Origin: Archangium_A sp035910535
GTDB taxonomy: Bacteria; Myxococcota; Myxococcia; Myxococcales; Myxococcaceae
Direction: 5' to 3'
Length of the DNA: 64,000 bases
NCBI GenBank assembly: GCA_035910535.1
Contig: JAMHXF010000111.1
Location: 248,001-312,000, forward strand
Shown: positions 1 through 8,966 of the stretch, piece after piece
Layout of the letters: each line of letters starts with the position of its first letter
Position numbering within the stretch: position 1 is the first letter of the stretch
Position numbers and translations under genes: made by a program
Notes under the pieces: generated by a model
The model's database searches: none
Told to the model about the DNA's origin: nothing
The model's input: the letters and a program-made list of their open reading frames with translations, nothing else

Positions 1-3000
1 CGGAACGCGCCTTCGTCGAACAACGGCCGATCAGCGACTTCGTTCTCGACGATTGCCTTCGCGATGCGCTTGAGCCACTGCACTTGCGGCGGGGACCACC
101 TCCGCGAAGCCAGCACGCGAAACAGCGCCTCGTTCACGCGTTGTTCGTAGGGCTTGAGCGGCTCACCGAGGGCGCGTTGGCGAATGTGGCCGATGATCGA
201 CGCGGCGAAGTCGGCGTTCGTCGTCGCCTTGTTGGCAGCACGGAGCTGCGTCTCGGAGTACCCGGCCTGATCGAGCTCGAGCTTCAGCTTCTTGAGCTCC
301 GCACGCGTCAGGTCTCGCGGGCGCTGCATGACGGCCTTGAGCGCAGTGACCTTGTTCTCGTTCTCTTTGAGGAAGCGGGAGAACGCCGCCAGGTACTCCT
401 CGGGCTTCTGCCGACCGGGACCAAACCCCACCGTCACGCTGACGAGTTCGTCGTCGTGCTCCGAGACGATTCGCCCGCGTCCGCTCTTCCTCGTCGCGTC
501 GAGAAGTGCGGCCACTTGCTGGTGCGCAGAGAGCCACCTGGCAAGTTCGGTGGCAGAGCCGGCGATGAGTGAACGCAAGACCTCGTGAATCGGCGCGCCT
601 GCTGCTGCTTCGAAACGCTCCGCGTCAGGTCCGTCGGTGAAGAGTGGCTTCTTCCGCTGCAGCTTGGCGAGGAACTCGTCGCGCACGTGATCGGCGGCGA
701 GGCCCTGCTGATGCACGAGCTCTTCAGCGAGCTGCGCGAACGTGAACGACGGGTTCGCGACGACCGGCTTCATCGACGTGAATGGCTCGAGCGCTGCGTA
801 GAGGTCGACCGCGTCGAAGATGCGGAATGACTCCTTGCCCGGGAACAGGCGCGTGGCGCGGCCCAACATCTGCTCGTAGAGCATGCGGCTGCGCACCCGG
901 CGCAAGAAGACGAGGTTGCTGATGGACGGTACGTCGACGCCCGTCGTGAGCAGGTCGACCGTCACCACCACCGCAGGCAACTGCTCGTTCTTGTAGCGAC
1001 GCAGGAGCTCGAGCGGCCGGTCGCTCTTGCCGGTGATCTTCTTCACGGCGTTCGCTTCGACTTCTCCGTACTTCCGCTGGAACGCCGCGAGCAGCAACTG
1101 CACCACCATGTCTGCGTGGTCGTCGGTCGCACAGAAGATGAGCGTCTTGCCCGGCAACGTCGGGTCGATCTGTTCAGCGAGTTGCTCGCAGACGACGCGA
1201 TTGAAGTTCTCGGTGATGACCTCGCGGTTGAACGACTCGACGTCGAAGTCGACGTCGTCCTCCAACGTCACCAGGTCACGCTCAGGGACGAACGCTTCGA
1301 CGCGCTCTCCGGCCTTCAGGTGAATTCCTTCCGTCGAGAGTCTGGTGTGAATGGTGATGGGCGGGTCGTGGTCGACGAGGAAGCCTTCGACGACCGCCTG
1401 GCGATAGCCGTACTCGAAGACCGGGCGACCGAAGATCTCGGTGGTGTGGAGCGCGGGGGTCGCGGTGAGCCCGATCTTCACCGCGTCGAAGGCGTCGAGC
1501 ACGCGCCGGTAGACCGACAGGTACTCGTTCTGATCACGGAAGGTGAGCTCGGCCTCCGAGAGCTCTTTGTCGAGCGTGTACCCCCGGTGGCACTCGTCGA
1601 CGACGATGCAGTCGTAGTCGTCGACATGCAGTGTCGGCGCGCTGTCATCGCCGTCGAAGAGTCGGCGGGCGACGGCCTGCACCGTCGCGAAATGGAGCCG
1701 CGTCTCGGGGTCAGGCCGGTGGTCCGCGAGCTCCTTGATGTTGAAGATGTCGCTGAACTTCTTTGTGCCATCGACGAACTCGTTCTTGAACGCCGCGGCG
1801 GCCTGTTCCCCGAGCGCGTTTCGGTCGACGAGGAACAGCACCCGGCGGAATCGCCCTGACTTCACCAGCCGATAGATGAGGCCGATGAAGGTGCGTGTCT
1901 TGCCGGTGCCGGTGGCCATCGAGACCAGCACCTGACGCTTGCCCGCCGCGATGCTGTCTTCGACCGCACGAATGGCGCCCACCTGGTACGCGCGCAGACC
2001 GGGGAGCTCTGCGGGTGACTCCTGCTTGAGCCGTGCGGTGGCGGCCTCGACGTCTTGCTTCAGCCGTTCCTTGAGACCGCTCGGGGTCTGCCAGGTCGGC
2101 AACGCGTACGGGAGGTTGGTCGTCTTTCGCGCGTCGACGAACCAGATGCCCGACTTCGTCGTGAGCTGCTGGAACCACTCGCGGCCATTCGTCGCGTACA
2201 GGAAGGGGACGGCGAACTCGCCCCACGGCCCACCTTCGGGCCGGTTCTCGGGGTCGAGCGTGAGGCCTCGTGCGTAGCGCTCGGACTGCTCGAGCGAGGC
2301 GCTGACGTCTCGCGCCTGGCGCTTTGCTTCGACGACGCCGACGGCGGTCAGCCCCACGAAGAGCACGTAGTCTGCAGGCCCGCTCTTCGTTGGCCACTCG
2401 GCGATGGCGAGGTTGCGGCCAGCGACAGGGCGCGCTCCGGCGGCGTGACGGAGCGTTTGTGAGTTGGCCTCCCAGCCAGCTTCGCGGAGTTGCTGATCGA
2501 TGATGAGGCGCGTGTCGGCTTCGTCGATTTCGAGCGCCGCGCCGGTGTCGACGAGCTGTGCGGTGAAGGCCTGCGTTTCTTGCGTCGGGCGCGCCTCGGC
2601 AGCCTTCGCCACCGCTTCGAGTGATGCGACGCGACGCGCGTCTGCTTCGGCGGCGAGCTGCTCCCACAGCACCGCGTCAGCAGCGTCGCGTGTCGCTCGT
2701 TCTTCGGCGTCGAGTCGTCGCCGCGCTTCTTCAGCCGCAACGGCGTTGGCCGCGTCAACCGAGAGCTTCGCTTCGTCGAGATGCTTGCGGAGTTTCTCGA
2801 GCTCTGCATGAAGCTCTTTGGTGCCCGCCTCGGGATCGGCCGGAGGAACGAAGGGCCCCGGGTTGAACTTCGGCGCGCTCGCGAAGACCCGGTGGAACCA
2901 GATGCTCAGCTCTCGAGCGAGCTTGATGCAGGTGAGCGCGTCGCGATGGGTTCCACGGTTCTCGTGAACTGCGTCATTGCCTGCGCGACGGACGGTCGTG

Positions 3001-3263
3001 AAGGCCTCAATGACCTCCGGCGTCAACGCGCGTGCGTTGCGCAGCCGGTGAATGAGCTCGGTCTGGTGCTCCTGGGCGATGACGGGGAGCCCGAGGTTCG
3101 CGGCGGTGCGCTGCGCGAGCAGCTCGGCGAACTGACGGAGCTTGATGATCGCCGTGACAGGGTCATTCGCGAAATAACGTTCAGCGAGCGCACCAAGGAG
3201 GAGCAGCTGCGGGTCGTGTGACTTCAGAAACCCGAAATTCGCCGACGGAGGGACCCCAACCAT
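1..3263 (-). CDS. hsdR: Type I restriction enzyme R subunit, EcoEI-like (partial, C-terminus cut by window edge)
   Basis: Translocating and cleaving subunit of a type I restriction-modification complex. About 1087 residues are visible. An N-terminal DUF4145-type region (opening SANFGFLKSHDP, LGALAERYF) is followed by an alanine-rich coiled coil. A PD-(D/E)xK nuclease motif (PADYVLF...VVEAKRQ) lies near residues 295-315. The helicase motor shows Walker A MATGTGKT (Lys about 455), DECH near 555 and the LTATP motif III. The EcoEI_R_C-type C-terminus runs off the edge and probably lacks only a few tens of residues. The frame is open throughout. ATG at 3263 was chosen because the family start lies immediately before SANFGF; an in-frame stop lies about 75 bases upstream. 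HsdM and HsdS are not in the window and should lie to the left if the system is complete. Confidence 0.93.
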   Translation of the reverse strand, partial: MVGVPPSANFGFLKSHDPQLLLLGALAERYFANDPVTAIIKLRQFAELLAQRTAANLGLPVIAQEHQTELIHRLRNARALTPEVIEAFTTVRRAGNDAVHENRGTHRDALTCIKLARELSIWFHRVFASAPKFNPGPFVPPADPEAGTKELHAELEKLRKHLDEAKLSVDAANAVAAEEARRRLDAEERATRDAADAVLWEQLAAEADARRVASLEAVAKAAEARPTQETQAFTAQLVDTGAALEIDEADTRLIIDQQLREAGWEANSQTLRHAAGARPVAGRNLAIAEWPTKSGPADYVLFVGLTAVGVVEAKRQARDVSASLEQSERYARGLTLDPENRPEGGPWGEFAVPFLYATNGREWFQQLTTKSGIWFVDARKTTNLPYALPTWQTPSGLKERLKQDVEAATARLKQESPAELPGLRAYQVGAIRAVEDSIAAGKRQVLVSMATGTGKTRTFIGLIYRLVKSGRFRRVLFLVDRNALGEQAAAAFKNEFVDGTKKFSDIFNIKELADHRPDPETRLHFATVQAVARRLFDGDDSAPTLHVDDYDCIVVDECHRGYTLDKELSEAELTFRDQNEYLSVYRRVLDAFDAVKIGLTATPALHTTEIFGRPVFEYGYRQAVVEGFLVDHDPPITIHTRLSTEGIHLKAGERVEAFVPERDLVTLEDDVDFDVESFNREVITENFNRVVCEQLAEQIDPTLPGKTLIFCATDDHADMVVQLLLAAFQRKYGEVEANAVKKITGKSDRPLELLRRYKNEQLPAVVVTVDLLTTGVDVPSISNLVFLRRVRSRMLYEQMLGRATRLFPGKESFRIFDAVDLYAALEPFTSMKPVVANPSFTFAQLAEELVHQQGLAADHVRDEFLAKLQRKKPLFTDGPDAERFEAAAGAPIHEVLRSLIAGSATELARWLSAHQQVAALLDATRKSGRGRIVSEHDDELVSVTVGFGPGRQKPEEYLAAFSRFLKENENKVTALKAVMQRPRDLTRAELKKLKLELDQAGYSETQLRAANKATTNADFAASIIGHIRQRALGEPLKPYEQRVNEALFRVLASRRWSPPQVQWLKRIAKAIVENEVADRPLFDEGAF

Positions 3264-3273
3264 TCCGTTGGGC

Positions 3274-3279
3274 AGTGTA
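3274..3279 (-). promoter_or_regulatory. Candidate -10 hexamer of hsdR (TACACT)
   Basis: TACACT on the minus strand ends 10 bases before the hsdR ATG. It fits the TAnnnT pattern found close to start codons at many unit heads in this window. If used, the transcript would begin within a few bases of the ATG. Confidence 0.4.
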
Positions 3280-3343
3280 GCTGCAAACCAGACATCGACC
3301 GAACCTCCGTCGTCGGCACGAATGGTGTAACGGTGGCCCCCTC

Positions 3344-4489
3344 ATGCCTGTCGCTTCGTGGATCGAGTTGTCTGCTTCCGCCTACGCGACGAACGTGGCG
3401 GCGTTTCGCAAGGTCGCTGGCGGCGCGCGCCTCGGCGTGGTGCTCAAGGGCAACGCCTACGGTCACGGCCTCACGCAGACGCTCTCGTTGGCGCACGCGC
3501 AGGTCGACGTCATCTACGTCATCACGCCCGCTGAGGCGCTCGCGATTCGTGCGTGGGAGAGCGCGAACGGCACCGCGCGGCGCGACGTGCTCGTCATTGG
3601 CGCGGTCTCGGCCGACGACTGCGTCGAGCTCGCGCGGCAGCACGTCAGCGTGGTCGCCGCAGCTCGTGGCTTCGAAGACGCGGTGAAGGCGCTCTCTGCC
3701 GCAGGGGTGTCGCTCGACGTGCACGTTCACCTCGACACCGGCCTGGGCCGCGAAGGCTTCACGCGCGCCGCCATCGAGCGTGGCGACGCCGACTTTCTTG
3801 CGGCCGTCAACGTGCGCGGCGTCATGAGCCACTTCGCGAACACCGAAGACGTGACCGAGCAGGACTATGCGCGCACCCAGCTCGCGAACTTCGAGGCCGG
3901 GCTGTCGTTGCTGCGTCAGCGCGCTGGTGTCGGTGAGGTCGAGCGTCACTTCGCCGCGAGCGCCGCCGCGTTGGTGTTGCCTCCGTCGCGCCTCGACGTC
4001 ATCCGGGTCGGCATCGCGATGTATGGGCTGTGGCCGTCGGCCGAGACCCGCCTCTCGGCGCGCGTGGTGCTGGGTGAGGTGCCGGTGCTCGAGCCGGTGC
4101 TCTCGTGGAAGTGCGGGAGTCAGGTCGTGAAGTGGCTGCCCGCCGGGAGCTACGTCGGCTACGGCTGCACCTACCGCTGCGCCGCTGACACGCGCGTCGC
4201 TGTTTTTCCCGTCGGCTATTGGGACGGCTACCCGCGGCTGGCATCAGGCAAGGCGCACGTGCTGGTGAATGGGCAGCGCTGCCCCGTCATCGGTCGCGTG
4301 ATGATGAACCACCTCATCGTCGACGTGACGCACGCAGTGAAAGACGACGCGCCGCTCGTCGCCACGCTGCTCGGTCACGATGGTGACGAGAGCGTCTCTG
4401 CGGAAACGCTCAGCGCCTGGGCGCAGACGATTCACTATGAAACGATGACGCGACTGGGGTCGCACCTGAGCCGCGCCGTCGTTCGCTGA
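3344..4489 (+). CDS. alr: Alanine racemase
   Basis: PLP-dependent racemase converting L-alanine to D-alanine for peptidoglycan; cytoplasmic. At 381 residues it has the family's usual length. The PLP-binding lysine is Lys35 in KGNAYGHG, and the opposing catalytic tyrosine is Tyr273 in YVGYGCTY. The IGRVMMNHLIVDVT block and a C-terminal beta domain are present. It is divergent from hsdR across an 80-base gap that holds a TAACGG near-match to the short-leader -10 pattern, 10 bases before the ATG. No classical Shine-Dalgarno is obvious. Confidence 0.96.
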   Translation: MPVASWIELSASAYATNVAAFRKVAGGARLGVVLKGNAYGHGLTQTLSLAHAQVDVIYVITPAEALAIRAWESANGTARRDVLVIGAVSADDCVELARQHVSVVAAARGFEDAVKALSAAGVSLDVHVHLDTGLGREGFTRAAIERGDADFLAAVNVRGVMSHFANTEDVTEQDYARTQLANFEAGLSLLRQRAGVGEVERHFAASAAALVLPPSRLDVIRVGIAMYGLWPSAETRLSARVVLGEVPVLEPVLSWKCGSQVVKWLPAGSYVGYGCTYRCAADTRVAVFPVGYWDGYPRLASGKAHVLVNGQRCPVIGRVMMNHLIVDVTHAVKDDAPLVATLLGHDGDESVSAETLSAWAQTIHYETMTRLGSHLSRAVVR

Positions 4490-4498
4490 CCCGTCGGC

Positions 4499-4504
4499 TA
4501 TGGT
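4499..4504 (+). promoter_or_regulatory. Candidate -10 hexamer (TATGGT)
   Basis: TATGGT ends 7 bases before the ATG at 4512, just after the alr stop. It matches the TAnnnT short-leader pattern. Confidence 0.35.
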
Positions 4505-4511
4505 TTGCCCC

Positions 4512-6350
4512 ATGCGGCTCTTCGCAGTGGCAGCGCTCGTCTCGCTTGTGGGTTGCATCGACCTCTCGATGCTTCGGGCATTCGATTGTGACGGCGGTGT
4601 CTGCGGCGCTGTCGCGACTGGCGGAGGTGAAGCGACGGGCGGCGGCGTTGCAACCGGCGGAGGTGGAGCGACTGGCGGCGGCGTTGCAACCGGCGGAGGT
4701 GACGCGACGGGCGGTGGCATTGCGACGGGCGGCGGCGCTGGCGCGTCGTGCACCGGCGTGAGCTGCGGTGCGCACGCGAGCTGCGTGGAGAACGGCGCCT
4801 CGTACACGTGCGTCTGCGACAGCGGCTACGAGGGCACGCCGACCATCGCCGCGCCCGCGTCGTGCGACGACACCAACGAGTGCCTCTTCACCAACTGCGG
4901 CACCAACACGAGCTGCGCGAACATTCCCGGGAGCTGGCAGTGCGGGTGCGCGGCCGGCTACGTCGGCGCGACGGTGACGGGCGGCACGACGACCTGCACT
5001 GCGGCGACGTACTGTCTGTCTTCGACGCCGTGTGGTGCGAACGCGACCTGCGTGGAGTTGATGGGCGGCTACGCCTGCCGTTGCGACGACGGTTTCACCG
5101 GCGCGACGACGACGGGCGCGCCGGCCACGTGTGTCGAAGTGCCGCCCTTCACGGTGCTCGGCTCGGTCTCCGTCGCGGGGGCTTCGTGGTCTGTCGGGCT
5201 CTCGGCGGCGGTCGACGCGGGCGCAACGCTGGTGGCCGTCGCCAGCGCCGGCGGCGCCGCCGTCTTCAACCCGCCGTCGGTTTCAGACAGTCGCGGCAAC
5301 GTCTGGTACCTCATTGATCAAGACGCCAGCTTCGGCCGCGGCGTTGCCATATACACCGCGCAGCTGACGAACCCGCTCCAGGCGGGAGACTCCGTGAGCA
5401 GCGCGCTCTCGTTCGCGTCGGCTGGTGCGCTGTGGGTGGCCCGTGTCGATCGCCACGTGAACCGCGCCACGTCGTCGACCTACACAGGGGCTGCGTCGAC
5501 GCAGTTGGCGCTCTCGACGAGCGTGCCGCCAGGCGAAGAGCTGCTGGCCGTCGGCGCCTTCGTGTCGAACGCGTCTGTCGCGTATGCCGCGTCACCTCCG
5601 GGCTTCGGCGACTTCGCCTTCACGCACTCGGACATGTCGGGCCTCGTGCAGGCGCGCGTGGTGCCTCCGTCGACGGCGCCGGTGACGTTGAGCGCCACCG
5701 CGAGCCCGTCAACGAGTCCCCGGGGTGTCATCGCGACGTTCTCTTCGGCGGCACCGGTCGCGCCGACGAACTTCGCGCTCGTACACAGCGCCAACAACCG
5801 CAGCTTCACCACCTCGTGGACGATGGGCCGCGGCAACGGTGGCGCTGCGGGGTGCCAGCTGCAGTTCTTCCGCACGGGCACCTGGGTCACCGTCGGCACC
5901 GCCAACTGTGACGCGAATCGCAGCCCGACGGCGACGTCGTTGCCCTCGTCGATTTCCGCGTGGTCAACCATGGGTGTGCGCGTGCGGCGCGTGAGCGACA
6001 ACGCGGTGCTCCACACCTTTTCAAGCCCGCTGACGTGTACGCCTGTCAGCGGTGCCACGACGCCCACGCCGAGCATCGACGAAGACTGCGACGGCGTCTG
6101 GGACGACAAGAGCTGCGTAAACTACGCGTGGACGGCGGACGTCGTCGTCACCAGTTGCCCCACGGCAGCGGGCACGAACGCGCTGGCCTGCGACGCGACG
6201 ACCGACGGCAACCTCCGCTTCACGGCGAGCAGCGCGCAAACCCCTGCGGTGGCGTACTCGACCTCCACCACCACCTCGACGTGCGTCGACGGTGGCGCGA
6301 ACTCGGCCCAGCGGTGGACGTGCGTCGGCTCGGGTTGCAGCTGGTTTTGA
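4512..6350 (+). CDS. EGF-like-domain lipoprotein with ATGGG repeats
   Basis: Predicted surface or periplasmic lipoprotein of 612 residues. The signal peptide MRLFAVAALVSLVGC ends in a lipobox cysteine. I chose the ATG at 4512 over the one at 4500 because it gives a normal signal peptide. A Cys-rich spacer is followed by seven (x)ATGGG repeats, then three EGF-like modules (CTGVSCGAHASC, DTNECLFTNCGTNTSC with a calcium-binding-EGF look, and CLSSTPCGANATC). A long Ser/Thr/Ala-rich beta-type region follows, with a C-terminal DEDCDGVWDDKSC block and several paired cysteines. Such modular Cys-rich lipoproteins are typical of myxobacteria. Ligand and function are unknown. It is adjacent to alr but probably independently transcribed. 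Confidence 0.8.
   Translation: MRLFAVAALVSLVGCIDLSMLRAFDCDGGVCGAVATGGGEATGGGVATGGGGATGGGVATGGGDATGGGIATGGGAGASCTGVSCGAHASCVENGASYTCVCDSGYEGTPTIAAPASCDDTNECLFTNCGTNTSCANIPGSWQCGCAAGYVGATVTGGTTTCTAATYCLSSTPCGANATCVELMGGYACRCDDGFTGATTTGAPATCVEVPPFTVLGSVSVAGASWSVGLSAAVDAGATLVAVASAGGAAVFNPPSVSDSRGNVWYLIDQDASFGRGVAIYTAQLTNPLQAGDSVSSALSFASAGALWVARVDRHVNRATSSTYTGAASTQLALSTSVPPGEELLAVGAFVSNASVAYAASPPGFGDFAFTHSDMSGLVQARVVPPSTAPVTLSATASPSTSPRGVIATFSSAAPVAPTNFALVHSANNRSFTTSWTMGRGNGGAAGCQLQFFRTGTWVTVGTANCDANRSPTATSLPSSISAWSTMGVRVRRVSDNAVLHTFSSPLTCTPVSGATTPTPSIDEDCDGVWDDKSCVNYAWTADVVVTSCPTAAGTNALACDATTDGNLRFTASSAQTPAVAYSTSTTTSTCVDGGANSAQRWTCVGSGCSWF
4611..4736 (+). repeat. Seven tandem 18-bp units encoding (x)ATGGG
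   Basis: Seven imperfect 18-base units encode VATGGG, EATGGG, VATGGG, GATGGG, VATGGG, DATGGG and IATGGG. Only the first residue of each unit varies. It forms a flexible Gly-rich linker between the lipidated N-terminus and the EGF-like modules. Copy number is likely variable between strains (inference). Confidence 0.9.
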
Positions 6351-6402
6351 AGCGACCATTCCCCGTCGCGCAGCGGACCGTGGTGGTACAAGCGGCTCCC
6401 TG

Positions 6403-7203
6403 ATGCTGCTCGCGATTCTCCTCGCCGCGCTCCCCGACGCACCGCGCACCATCGTGCTCACGCCTGAAGCCGGCGCCGTGCAGCTCACCGTCACCGCGTC
6501 TTCGACGGCCGTGCCCGCGAGCCTCATCGACGCGCGAAAGATGTCGGAGCAGCTCCGCTACGAAGAGGCCGTCGTCGAGTACCAGCGCTACCTCGCCACG
6601 CCCGACCGCCCGTTGAACGAGCGCGCCAACGCGCTGTTGGAGCTGGGCTTCATTCACCTCGTGCTGGGTGACACGCCCAACGCCGAGGCGCGCGCCATCG
6701 AAGCCCTGGAGCTCGACCCGAAGCTGACGGTGCCGTCGACTGCTCCGCAGAAGCAGGTCGACTTCGTGAGCAAGATGCGGCGCCTGTACCTCGCGCGTGC
6801 GCGCCTCGAGCTGCAGCAACGTGAAGGAGGCGAAGCGCCGTACGTGGTGAAGGTGAAGGTCGTCGACCCTGAAGGCAAGGTGACGCGCGTGCTGCTGCGT
6901 CACGCGCTCACGGCGACGGGGCCGTTCTATTCGAGCGACATGCAGTGCGAAGGCGAGCTGTGCACCGGCTCCATTCCTCCGCCCAAAGAGGTCTCGAGCT
7001 TCACGGCCTGGTACTTCGTCGAGGCGCTCGACGCGACGCAGGTGACGGTGGCGAAGGTCGCCAGCCCTGACTCGCCGCTGCAGCTCTCCATCGTCGACCA
7101 GAAGCCCTGGTACACGAGCCCGGTGGTGTGGGGCGCGGCCGGCGCGGTGCTGGTCGGCGTGGCGACGGTCATCTACCTGCTCTCGCCACCGCCGCCGAAA
7201 TGA
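6403..7203 (+). CDS. Exported TPR-like protein with C-terminal membrane segment
   Basis: Protein of 266 residues of unknown function. The N-terminus MLLAILLAALPDAP looks like a short signal peptide. The middle (about 45-125) has a tetratricopeptide-like helical pattern (EEAVVEYQRYLA, ERANALLELGFIHLVLGD, NAEARAIEALELDP). A beta-rich domain follows. A C-terminal hydrophobic segment (VVWGAAGAVLVGVATVIYLL) ends in a PPPPK tail. The start at 6403 was chosen because longer readings run into the preceding gene. The stop overlaps the next start as ATGA, so the two are translationally coupled. It resembles the architecture of the PEGA protein at 31293 but lacks a clear PEGA motif. Confidence 0.7.
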   Translation: MLLAILLAALPDAPRTIVLTPEAGAVQLTVTASSTAVPASLIDARKMSEQLRYEEAVVEYQRYLATPDRPLNERANALLELGFIHLVLGDTPNAEARAIEALELDPKLTVPSTAPQKQVDFVSKMRRLYLARARLELQQREGGEAPYVVKVKVVDPEGKVTRVLLRHALTATGPFYSSDMQCEGELCTGSIPPPKEVSSFTAWYFVEALDATQVTVAKVASPDSPLQLSIVDQKPWYTSPVVWGAAGAVLVGVATVIYLLSPPPPK

Positions 7204-7784
7204 GCGAGCCGAAGAAGAGCAACACGACGGCCATCGTCATCATCGTGGGTGCGGTGCTGGGCCTGTGCTGTGTGACCTCGATGGCGGCCGCGATGTTTGT
7301 CGGGTTCGCGGCGCCGGTGATGCGCCTGGGCGGAGCCGACGTCAGACGCACGCCGCCCAACGTGAAGGCCGCGCGAGTCGCGGTCGCGCCCAGTGGCCTC
7401 GAAGGTGTGTGGTTTCGTGGCACGCGCGAGCTGCCCGAGTACCGCGACCAGGGCTCTGCGCGATGGAACACGCCGGCCCAAAACGGCGAGCGCTACGTCT
7501 TTCGTGACGACGGCACCTGCGAGTTGGATGAGCTGAAGTTCTTCGACGCGGCGGGCTGCGCGTCGCACGTCTTCACGTCGACGACCGACTGCCGCTGGGG
7601 GCTGGCTGGCACGCAGCTCACCATTGAAATCGGCGAAGGCGTGCAGCTCACCAAGGCGTGCGACAGCGCGGTGAAGAAGTCGACCACGCTGCCGCGCACC
7701 TTCACCGCGAAGGCCACGTTGCGCGGCGACCGGCTCACGTTGGTGCAGCCGACCGCGACGTTCGAGTTCGAGCGAGCGCCGTAG
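7200..7784 (+). CDS. Membrane-anchored protein of unknown function
   Basis: Protein of 194 residues. A short hydrophilic N-terminus is followed by one strong membrane segment at about 11-36 (AIVIIVGAVLGLCC...). The soluble part (GLEGVWFRG..., three cysteines, repeated beta patterns ending TATFEFE) resembles a small lipocalin-like or META-like barrel, but I recognise no named family. It starts inside the previous stop (ATGA overlap), so it is co-translated with the TPR-like gene. It converges with larC after three bases. Confidence 0.65.
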   Translation: MSEPKKSNTTAIVIIVGAVLGLCCVTSMAAAMFVGFAAPVMRLGGADVRRTPPNVKAARVAVAPSGLEGVWFRGTRELPEYRDQGSARWNTPAQNGERYVFRDDGTCELDELKFFDAAGCASHVFTSTTDCRWGLAGTQLTIEIGEGVQLTKACDSAVKKSTTLPRTFTAKATLRGDRLTLVQPTATFEFERAP

Positions 7785-7787
7785 CTT

Positions 7788-8963
7788 TCAGCGCTGCTTG
7801 CCGTACCAGGCCGCGAGCGCGGCAGCCTGCACCTGCTTCACTGGCACATCGTGCTGCGCCGCGAGCCCGCGACAGTCATCGAACTCAGGCGCGGCGTTGA
7901 GCACCGAGCCTCCGCGCAGGCCCAGCTTCACGCGCACCTCGCCCCACGGCGTCTGCACGGTGTCGTGGCGACGCTCGAGAATGGTGCGTGACACCGATGA
8001 CTCGCGCACGCCCAGCGTGGTGCTCTCGGTGAGCAGCGTGTTCACCAGCGCTTCACGGTGCTGCGCGTCGGTCAGCACGCCGACGAGGTGACCGGGGCGG
8101 CCCTTCTTCATCACCACCGGCACAATCCACACGTCGAGCGCGTGGCGCGCCAACAGCGTGTCGACCAGCGCTCCCAGCAGTTGCGGCGAGCAGTCGTCGA
8201 GGTTGCTCTCCAGCACCGTGAGCGTTGATGCCTTGTCGACAGTGTGGCCCACCGACATACGCAGCAGGTTCGCGCGATCTGCGAAGTCTTTCGTGCCCGC
8301 GCCGTAGCCCACGCGCTCGATGACGCAGGTGGGCGGCGACTCGATGGTCGCGAAGGCCTTCAACAACGCGGCGCCCGTCGGCGTCACCAGCTCGCCCACG
8401 CCTTCGAACTTCACCGGCAGGTCCTTGAGCAACGCCAACGTCGCCGGAACGGGAATGGGCACGACGCCGTGCGCGATTTTGATGGTGCCGCTGCCGAGCG
8501 GAGGCGGCGCCGCGTACACCTTCGGGTTGCCGAGCAGGTCCAGCACCACGGCCGCGCCGCAGATGTCGACGATGGAGTCGACCGCGCCCACCTCGTGGAA
8601 GTGAATCTCGTCGAGCGTGGTGCCGTGAATCTGCGCTTCGACTTCACCGATGAGCCGGAACACCTTGAGCGCGTTTGCCTTCGCCCCGGCGCTCAACTTC
8701 GAGCGCGAGATGAGCGCGTCGATGTCACGCCAGCTGCGGTGCACGTGACCCGTCTCGGGCTCGGTCACCACCACCTCGACGTGCGTCCCGAAGATGTGGT
8801 GCCGCTCGACGCGGGTGGCTCTGATTTCCCACCCGGGCACTTCCAGCGAGCGCAACGGCTCGACGAGCGCGTCCACCGACACGCCCAGGTCGAGGGCCGC
8901 AGCGAGAAACATGTCTCCTGCGATGCCGCCGACCGGCTCCAACCAGAGAACGCGCTCGTTCAT
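7788..8963 (-). CDS. larC: Nickel-pincer cofactor biosynthesis protein LarC
   Basis: Inserts nickel into the pyridinium-dithiocarboxylate mononucleotide in the last step of nickel-pincer nucleotide synthesis, the cofactor of lactate racemase and relatives (known from LarC). The 391 residues include the family opening LWLEPVGGIAGDMFLAAA, the central EIHFHEVGAVDSIVDICG block, a LarC2-type C-terminus (LESNLDDCSPQLLG) and KKGRPGHLVGVL. In some lactobacilli larC is split by a programmed frameshift; here it is one continuous frame. No larA, larB or larE is in this window. It begins three bases after proS ends, so the two are probably co-transcribed. Confidence 0.92.
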   Translation of the reverse strand: MNERVLWLEPVGGIAGDMFLAAALDLGVSVDALVEPLRSLEVPGWEIRATRVERHHIFGTHVEVVVTEPETGHVHRSWRDIDALISRSKLSAGAKANALKVFRLIGEVEAQIHGTTLDEIHFHEVGAVDSIVDICGAAVVLDLLGNPKVYAAPPPLGSGTIKIAHGVVPIPVPATLALLKDLPVKFEGVGELVTPTGAALLKAFATIESPPTCVIERVGYGAGTKDFADRANLLRMSVGHTVDKASTLTVLESNLDDCSPQLLGALVDTLLARHALDVWIVPVVMKKGRPGHLVGVLTDAQHREALVNTLLTESTTLGVRESSVSRTILERRHDTVQTPWGEVRVKLGLRGGSVLNAAPEFDDCRGLAAQHDVPVKQVQAAALAAWYGKQR

Positions 8964-8966
8964 GTC

